DNA of 64,000 nt, taken from Anagrus nilaparvatae. Taxonomy: Eukaryota > Arthropoda > Insecta > Hymenoptera > Mymaridae. The stretch lies in contig JAKSXM010000206.1 of NCBI GenBank assembly GCA_022575985.1, forward strand, positions 682,001 through 746,000, read 5' to 3'. The notes under the pieces were generated by a model. The model was not told the origin of the DNA and made no database searches. It saw nothing but the letters and a program-made list of their open reading frames with translations. Numbering within the stretch: the stretch's first letter is position 1; every line of letters begins with the position of its first letter. A program made the position numbers and the translations under genes. Shown here piece by piece: positions 57,010 through 64,000 of the stretch.

Positions 57010-59395
57010 GGTCTATTTTATCTAATAAAAATGATAATTCTAGATATTAGTATTTTCATGGAAAAAAATTAAATACTACGTCCCAAAAGAAAAAAGATAT
57101 TGCTATTTTTTTAATTTTTTTATGTAAACAATTTTTATAAAAAAATTTTCAAAAAATTAAGTATCAATTGGAGATATAGAGTAAAAACGATAATTCTACA
57201 TATAAGTACTTTCATAGGAAAAAATTAGGTACTACGTCCAAATAGAAAAAAAATAATGCTGTTTCTTTAATTTTTTTATGCAAAAAATTTTGAGAGAAAA
57301 ATTTTCAAAAAATTAAGTTTCAGTACCAAAATATTGACTAAAAAGTATACTTCTAAAACTAGTACTCCCACAGAAAAAAATGAGGTACTACTTTCAAAAA
57401 GCAAAAAAATATTGCTGTTTTTTTTATTTTTTTATGCAAAAAGTTTTGAGAAAAAAAAGTTCAAAAAATTAAGTGTCGGATTGGAGATATCGAGTAATAA
57501 CGATATTTTCAGATATTGGCACTTTCATAAGCAAAAACTAGGTACTATATCCAAAAAGAAAAAAAATATTGCTGTTTTTTTTATTTTTATTTTTTTTAAA
57601 TGTTGAGAACAAAAATTTTGAAAAATTAAGTATCAGGTCCAAAAAATTACTATAAACGATATTTCTAAAACTAGTACTTTCACAGAAATAAATTAAGTAC
57701 TGCGTCCGTAAAGAAAAAAAAAAATTGCTATTTTTTGTATTTTTTTGTGAAAAAAATTTTGAGAAAAAAATTTTCAAAAATAAATTATAAGATTCGAGAT
57801 ATCGAGTAAAAACGATACTTCTAGATATCAGTACTTTCATGGAAAAAAATGAGGTACTACATCCAAAAAGAAAAAAAAATATAGTGTTTTTTTAATTTTT
57901 TTATGTAAAAAAATTTACAAAAAAAAAATTTCGAAAAATTACGTATCAGATGGAGAAATCCTTTACAAAAGATAATTTTAGATATTCGTACTTTCATAGG
58001 AAAAAATTAAGTATTACGTCCTAAAATAAAAAAAATTTTGGTGGTTTTTGTATTTTTTGGCGACAAAAATTTTGAGAAAAAAATTTTGAAAAAATTAAGT
58101 ATCAGGTCCAAAAAATTACTATAAATGATATTTCTAAAACTAGTACTTCCACAGAAAAAAATTAAGTACTGCGTCCATAAAGAAAAAAAAAATTGGTATT
58201 TTTTGTATTTTTTGGTGAAAAAAATTTTTTATTTATTTATTTATTTATTTTGAGAAAAAAATTTTCAATAAATAAATTATAAGATTCGAGATATCGAGTA
58301 AAAACGATACTTCTAGATATCAGTACTTTCATGGAAAAAAATGAGGTACTACGTCCAAAAAGAAAAAAAATTATGGTATTTTTTAAATTATTTTATGTAA
58401 AAAATTAAAAAAAAAAAATTTCGAAAAATTATGTATCAGATGGAGAAATCCTTTACAAACGATAATTCTAGATATTCGTACTTTCATAGGAAAAAATTAA
58501 GTAATACGTCCAAAATAAAAAAAATTTTGGCGTTTTTTGTATTTTTTGGCGACAAAAATTTTGACAAAAAAATTAAAAAAAAATTAAGTATTAGGTCCAA
58601 AAAATTACAATAAACGATATTTCTAAAACTAGTACTTCCATGGAAATAAATTAGGTACTACGTCCAAAAAGAAAAAAAAAATTGGTATTTTTTGTATTTT
58701 TTTGTGAAAAAAATTTTAGGAAAAAAATTTTCAGAAAATTAAGTATCCGATTTGAGATATCATGTGAAAACCATACTTTCAAATACAAGTACTTTCATGG
58801 GAATAAATGAGGTATTACATCCAAATTAAAAAAAAAAAAAGCAGTTTGAGATTTTTTGATAAAAAAATGTTTGGAAAAGAAAATTAGGTCTTTATTCGAT
58901 AATGGTTTTGAAATATCACTAGTTAAAATATTTTCAGATATTAGTACTTTCACAGAATTAAATGAGGTATTACACCAAAAAAAAAAAAAATATTGCAGTT
59001 TTTATTATTTTTCTTTTTTTTTAATTTTGACAAACAAAAATTTGAAAAAATTAAGTATCAGATCCAAAAAATTACAATAAAGAAGGTTCTTAAAACTAGT
59101 ACTTCCATGGAAATAAATTAGGTACTACGTCCAAAAAGAAAAAAAAAATTGGTATTTTTTGTATTTTTTTGTGAAAAAAATTTTAGAAAATAAAATTTCA
59201 GAAAATTAAGTATCCGATTCGAGATATCATGTGAAAACCATACTTTCAAATATAAGTACTTTCATGGAAATAAATGAGGTATTACATCCAAATTAAAAAA
59301 AAAAAAAAGTACCTCGAGCTTTTTTGGTGAAAAAATTTTTGAAAAAAAAATTAGGTCTTAATGCCATAATGTTTGTGAAATATCAGCGATTACAT
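57010..59395. repeat. Satellite array, ~15 units of ~156 bp in a ~469-bp higher-order repeat
   Basis: Each unit carries AGTACTTTCATGGAAAAAAA, GGTACTACGTCCAAAAAGAA, T-rich filler and AAAATTAAGTATCAG with GAGATATCGAGTAAAAACGA. Landmarks fall at 57049, 57206, 57361, 57518, 57673, 57830, 57987, 58142, 58322, 58477, 58631, 58788, 58942, 59098 and 59255; nearly all steps are 154-157. Unit types cycle in threes (CTAAAACTAGTACTTCC; GATATCAGTACTTTC; GATATTCGTACTTTC), giving a ~467-469-bp period. One unit has an (ATTT)n insertion. Frames of 60-100 codons here are repeat artefacts. Confidence 0.92.
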
Positions 59396-59429
59396 ACGTA
59401 CGTACGTACGAACGTTCGTACGTACGTAC
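59396..59429. repeat. ACGT-repeat palindrome
   Basis: A perfect palindrome of CGTA repeats centred on AACGTT, followed by (CA)n and CATACAGACTTTTTTT, at the right edge of the satellite array. Confidence 0.85.
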
Positions 59430-59540
59430 ACACACACATACACACATACAGACTTTTTTTAAAAACCGGTTTTTTAGCTTCCTGAGGTCTCAAAACGTGC
59501 TTATATACCAAAAAATCAAAAAAAAAATTTTGACCGATCA

Positions 59541-59559
59541 CAATGGTTCCTCTATGAGG
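59541..59559 (+). repeat. Terminal hairpin, possible Helitron/Helentron-type 3' end
   Basis: GGTTCCTCTATGAGGAACC forms an 8-bp stem with a 3-base loop, followed by AAAAATTAG. An inverted partner GGTTCCTCAT occurs at 56974, left of the array. This layout (short inverted ends, inner tandem repeats, end hairpin) is known for Helentron/DINE elements; no helicase or CTAG end is present, so this is tentative. Confidence 0.35.
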
Positions 59560-59569
59560 AACCAAAAAT

Positions 59570-59957
59570 TAGAACAATTCGAAAAATTAGTAAAATTTGA
59601 AAAAATTTGTAAATATTCGAAAAAAATCGTAAATTCACTAAATTTAGTATATTATCGAAAAATTCGAGTATTCTCGATTTATTTTTGGAAATTCACAAGA
59701 AAAATCGATAATTTACAACTTTTTTTCGAAAATTTAAAAAAAATAGCAGTAAATTTCCGAAAAATAGTTGTGAATTTACAAATTTTTTCGTAAATTTATT
59801 AAAAAAAATCGAGAATTCTCGAATTTTTTCGATAATATACTAAATTAAGTAAATTTGCGATTTTTATCGAATATTTACAAATTTTTTTAATTCACTAATT
59901 TTTCGAAAACATTCTATTTTTTTTTGCTAATCTAAGGAAGTTACTCTTTACAGTTTA
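59570..59957. mobile_element. Truncated relative of the CACTGTAAAAAG MITE
   Basis: The body of TCGAAAAATTAG/AAATTTACG-like words and the right end AAGGAAGTTACTCTTTACAG match the element at 46044-46400; the left end is missing at the junction with the satellite block. Confidence 0.7.
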
Positions 59958-60429
59958 TATTTTGAAATCCGTAATGTAAATAATTAAATTCTATCAATTT
60001 TTTTAAGAAATCTCATAACCATCAGTACCAAAAAAAATCACTGAATATATTTTGAAGAAGCCTTTTTTTCTTAATATTTTTTTTTGATTATTAAAAAAAA
60101 AATACTCGTGTGAAAATTCTCACTTTATTAATTAAACGTGTGGTTTTAAAATTAAAATAAAAAATTATAAATTGACATTTATAAAAAAAATGGAGATATT
60201 ATTAACAAGAGAAAGACACGTCTGGATTTATAGTTACGTAATATTTTTATTATCTTCAAATAAATACAAGTAGCTTGTTTTTTTTTTTTTATAAATTTTT
60301 ATTTATAAATATATAAGATTAAAAAAAAAATGTGGTATTGAATTATAAAAATTCCGTCATCAATTTTACCTTCGCATATTAAAAAGTAAAAAAAATGTTA
60401 ATATTATTATTTTATAAAAAATTATTCAT
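59958..60429. other. Gene-free A+T-rich stretch
   Basis: Nothing recognised. Confidence 0.45.
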
Positions 60430-60720
60430 GATATTTTAAAAATTCGTGACAATCAAGATCCGACACATAAAAGTAACTTTTTTTTTTATGAAATATCTTT
60501 TCAATGCCTTTTTGAATTTATTGACTGCCTCCAGGGCACAGAAGCGCCTATGTTTACCCGGCATATTATAAAAACGCGTGAATATACATGCTTGCATGCT
60601 CTTCATCTCATATTTCAAATTACTTATATTTTTATCTCACTTACTTTTTTTTTTGCTTTTAATCGTGAGAAAAAGATGTAAAAAAATATAAGACGCGCGC
60701 ATATCATAATAAATGCAAAA
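60430..60720. promoter_or_regulatory. Small GC-richer island
   Basis: Contains CTCCAGGGCACAGAAGCGCC, TTACCCGGCATATT, ACGCGTGAATATACATGC and AGACGCGCGCATATCA. Unclassified; possible regulatory DNA. Confidence 0.22.
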
Positions 60721-62819
60721 CTCAAATCTTATAAATTTAAGTAGCTTTGTGATATGTGTCTTACCAACTTGTACTCTTACTACTTAAATTTTTAATAAAC
60801 TTGATTTATGTAGGTTTCGTGCTTATTAGTTAGCATGCTATTTTTGAAATATTTTTTAGTTTTTTTTAAAAAATTTAAATTTTGATTCTTATGGCAGGTG
60901 TAAAAATTTACTAATGAATTTCTAATACGTTTGATGAAAAATTTATTTTAGGCAATGGGTGGCTACTTAATTTTATCTCATTTGCATTAAATAAATCAAC
61001 AACTTTTTTGTATTAACGTCAAGATTTTTCTATATAATTTTAAAAATAAAGAAATGCGAATGGCCAAATAACTTATTCGACCTTTCTTTTTCAGACTATT
61101 TTTATTTAGATAAGAATTTATAAATAAAAAATAATATTTTTTTTAATGATAATATTTTATTTATAACGATTTATTTCTGTAATTTACTCATAGTTAAGTT
61201 ATTTGTAAGTTATGGAAGGGGAAAATCAAGTAGTTTGACAATTTTTTAAAAACTCATTCAATTTTATAAGTACACTGGGGTGTAATTTTTATTTTTTGAA
61301 GCACTTTCGTGTTTTCAATTTGACATGTTAAGTTTTTTTTAGGCAGGTGCTGAAAAATTAATTTGTAATTGGTATAAGCAATAAATAGTATAAAAGTTTA
61401 TAATAATTCATAATAATAAAGGTAAGCTACCAAAATTTAAGATTGCTGACACCGAAAAATGGATTTTCAGTAATTTAATTGAAAGACGTTCAAAAAAAAA
61501 TTGCTTTCTGAAAAAATATTGGTTTCTCAAAATATTATTAACACAAAATTTAAAACTCCTTTGAATATTATTCCATTTAACCGTTTCATTCAACTACAAA
61601 ATTAAGAAGTTTACAAATATGTTTCCAAGAATTGCATTTGTTCATATTGAAGATTTTAATTGAGAATATACAGGGTACAGCTGAAATTACTAGACGAATA
61701 AACTTAATATTAATTCGTTAAAATAAATTAAGATAAACGCACTACAAATATGATCGTAATTCATAGAAAACGTTTAATATCTGTTGGTAACGAAGGTCAT
61801 CGTTAAATTTATATATCATGTACTTAAATTATGCACACGTAAAATCGTGTAACTGTATATTATCCGTAATCTGATCCCAACGAGCCCTCTTGATCCAGTG
61901 CCAAAAACTTTGTTATTCGTTCCAGGTTTATTTAACTTTTTAGGAAAATATTAAAATATGTCATTTCAGTGTGACTTTTAATGAGAATCGCATATTTTTC
62001 TAATTTAAAATAAGAGAAAATATAAAAATCAGACATCAAAAAATATTTCTGAAGAATTGCGATTGTTGAGTTAATAATTTTAATTACGTAATTTAAAACA
62101 ACGAAGATAATTAACTAGCTTTTTCATCTAGTAGACAATTTTCTGTTAGCCTTCTCCTATTTCTTTTCTCCTTGTCATCAAAAATGATATTAGGAAGACA
62201 TGTCTTACTAGCCAAAATAAATATTTTAAATAAATAACACTTTTTTTAAATATTCAAGCAGTTTTTTATCCCACTAAAAAATACACCAAATTGTCCCAAT
62301 TTTACATTCATTATTTATGCGTAAACAGAAAGCTATAATTTATTTTAACGATCTATAATAAAGTATTGCTCGTGTACCTATGCATCAATTACAGTAACAA
62401 AAAATAAAAGCAAAAAAATCCTTTTCAATTTTTTACGCTTCAATGTCAAAATTATATTCACAAGATTCTTTTCGACAATCGTTACGAAGAGAAGTGACGC
62501 GTAAAATATTCAAACGAGTATAAAAAAAATACAATATGTATATGGGTTATTTCTAGAAAATTGATTTAAGGAAAAAGCAGTTTAAATGTCTACAATTTAG
62601 TTTTTGGTGCAAATTTTTGGTTATAGAGGGTTCATATAAAATGAACAGTACAAGCAAAAAAAGTTTTAAAAATATGATTTAACGTGGGTTTAAATTAAAA
62701 TTTTTGGAATAATGTCCAATTTCTAAAGTCTCTTAAAACTGAATATTTCAAAAAGTAAAAATTGCAAGCAAATCAAAACAAATTTTGTGCACAAAAAAAT
62801 TCAGTACCCACCGAGATCA
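60721..62819. other. Gene-free A+T-rich stretch
   Basis: No exon chain, RNA gene or bounded repeat recognised. 61860-61915 (CCAACGAGCCCTCTTGATCC) is mildly GC-richer. Confidence 0.4.
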
Positions 62820-63300
62820 TCTCTCACGAAACGATCCATGTATAATAATGCAGTATAAAGTATTTCTGCTAAGGATTCAAAATCATAGTAGGAATGACAA
62901 GAAAGGAATTGCTTCGCAAAGTATGTATACCAAGTGATATATACCTATATATGTATAAACAAGCACAAAAAAAAAAGGTATGAAGGAATGAAGGCAGTGC
63001 TAATGAGCGTGCGCCATGTCGTTTCTCGTTGGGCGATGAGTGTCACATGGATAAGTACATTTTATATACAAATACATAGAAAAATACTTTTGCACAATTA
63101 CGTTTATGGTCTTTCGCGCTTGATAGCCTTTTTGTTCACTTCGCCTTTTTATTTCTTTTTTTTTCTTCTGTACTTTTTTACAGGGTGACATTTGTTGCAG
63201 ACTTGACTTTAACTGAACTTTTTTTTTCTCTTGGGTACATAAGTTTTGTCGACCTTGCTTTTATAATTTTTGCTTGGTTTGTTTTACCTCTACAAACACA
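62820..63300. promoter_or_regulatory. GC-richer island
   Basis: Contains GAGCGTGCGCCATGTCG, TTCTCGTTGGGCGATGAGTG and TGTCACATGGATAAG. An ATGACAAGAAAGGAATTGCT segment (62894) runs into GTATGT and might be a small exon, but no partner exon was found. Frames of 84 and 63 codons cross it without recognised domains. Confidence 0.25.
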
Positions 63301-64000
63301 CACACTCATACATACAAGAATTTCATATTCTTAAATTTTTTTCATTTTCTGATTATTGCCAATTTATTTATCTAATTCTTGAGAAAAAAACATTTGCCTC
63401 GAGTGTTTCTAAGTTTAATTTAAAAAAAGATACCGAGAAAATGCAGATTCTGCAAAATTTTAAAAGTTTGTAAAAGAAATTTAAAAAAAACACAATTAAT
63501 AGCCTGAAAAATTAAGAATTCTCAAAAAAATGTAGCCAATTTGTCAAAAACGAATATTTTCAAATTTAATTTTTAAAGAAACTGCTAAAAAAGTAATTGC
63601 CAAAATACCTTAAGATTTATTTTATTTTTTTCGATTTCTGTTGAAAAAATTTAACATATAGTAGTTCCAAGGAGCGGTCTATTTGACTCTATTTCAAAGA
63701 GATTTAAAAAAAATTCTGCGTCTAAATAAAAACGTAAGTTCCACCCAACCGTAACATAATCTTGGTAGAGCTTACACAGTTTTTTATCATAAAAATAATT
63801 TTTATTGAAGCCTCTACAAATTTTCCTTTTAAATTTTTAATTAGGAACAAGTTTATACATATAAAATCGCCCCTAGGATAAACAAGTATATTTCGAAAAT
63901 AAATGAAAAATCTCAGTAAAAATTTCACCCCTCTAAATCTAGTTCTTTAACTTATATTATTTTTATCCTAGCTATCGATTTTCAGAAAAACTTTACTCAT
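63301..64000. other. Gene-free A+T-rich right edge
   Basis: Two chance frames (67-68 codons), no recognised features. Confidence 0.4.

Noticed and set aside
57334..59080. Several 60-100 codon frames as a tandem gene family
   Set aside because: All are translations of the same ~156-bp satellite unit in shifting frames.
59396..59429. CRISPR-like or origin-like repeat
   Set aside because: A simple CGTA microsatellite palindrome; no spacers, and the host is eukaryotic.

Overview
The window is a very A+T-rich piece of an animal nuclear genome (about three quarters A+T by eye), with spliced genes, short GT-AG introns, non-LTR retrotransposons and many small inverted-repeat transposons. An intact odorant receptor of the insect 7tm_6 family with Hymenoptera-like exon structure, plus an R1-clade LINE, point to an insect, most likely a hymenopteran with an A+T-rich genome such as a parasitoid wasp. 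Order and species are inference; no bacterial or organellar features were seen.

Layout. 1-2185: decayed R1-clade LINE running in from the left edge. 2510-4532 (minus): four-exon odorant receptor, apparently intact. 4.5-13.4 kb: gene-free, with three GC-richer islands rich in (TA)n and GAGA tracts. 13.6-17.6 kb: pile of three LINE fragments. 17.6-42 kb: gene-free, filled with inverted-repeat elements, chiefly a TTAA-flanked family (24716-25924, 32590-33614), a CAAGGGGAG family flanked by TTA/TAA (34074-35060, 38255-39254, 42256-42648, plus two decayed copies), and a 1.8-kb element with perfect 30-bp ends (30509-32324). 42168-45083 (plus): a five-exon gene, assembled here by hand because each exon is short, for a predicted secreted, helix-rich protein of 264 residues; all four introns are phase 0 and two carry transposons. 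46-55 kb: more MITEs, a BEL/Pao-like LTR remnant, a tRNA-like SINE head and a pogo/Tigger-like MITE nested in an older element. 55662-56879: a Ginger-like element with 286-bp terminal inverted repeats around the C-terminal part of an integrase-type protein. 57.0-59.4 kb: about 15 units of a ~156-bp satellite in a ~469-bp three-unit higher-order pattern. 60-64 kb: gene-free with two more islands.

The two host genes are the receptor (chemosensation) and the secreted protein (function unknown); nothing links them functionally. Nearly everything else recognisable is mobile DNA. The most original observations are the unrecognised secreted-protein gene, the Ginger-like element, the satellite higher-order repeat, and the well-bounded MITE families with readable target-site duplications.
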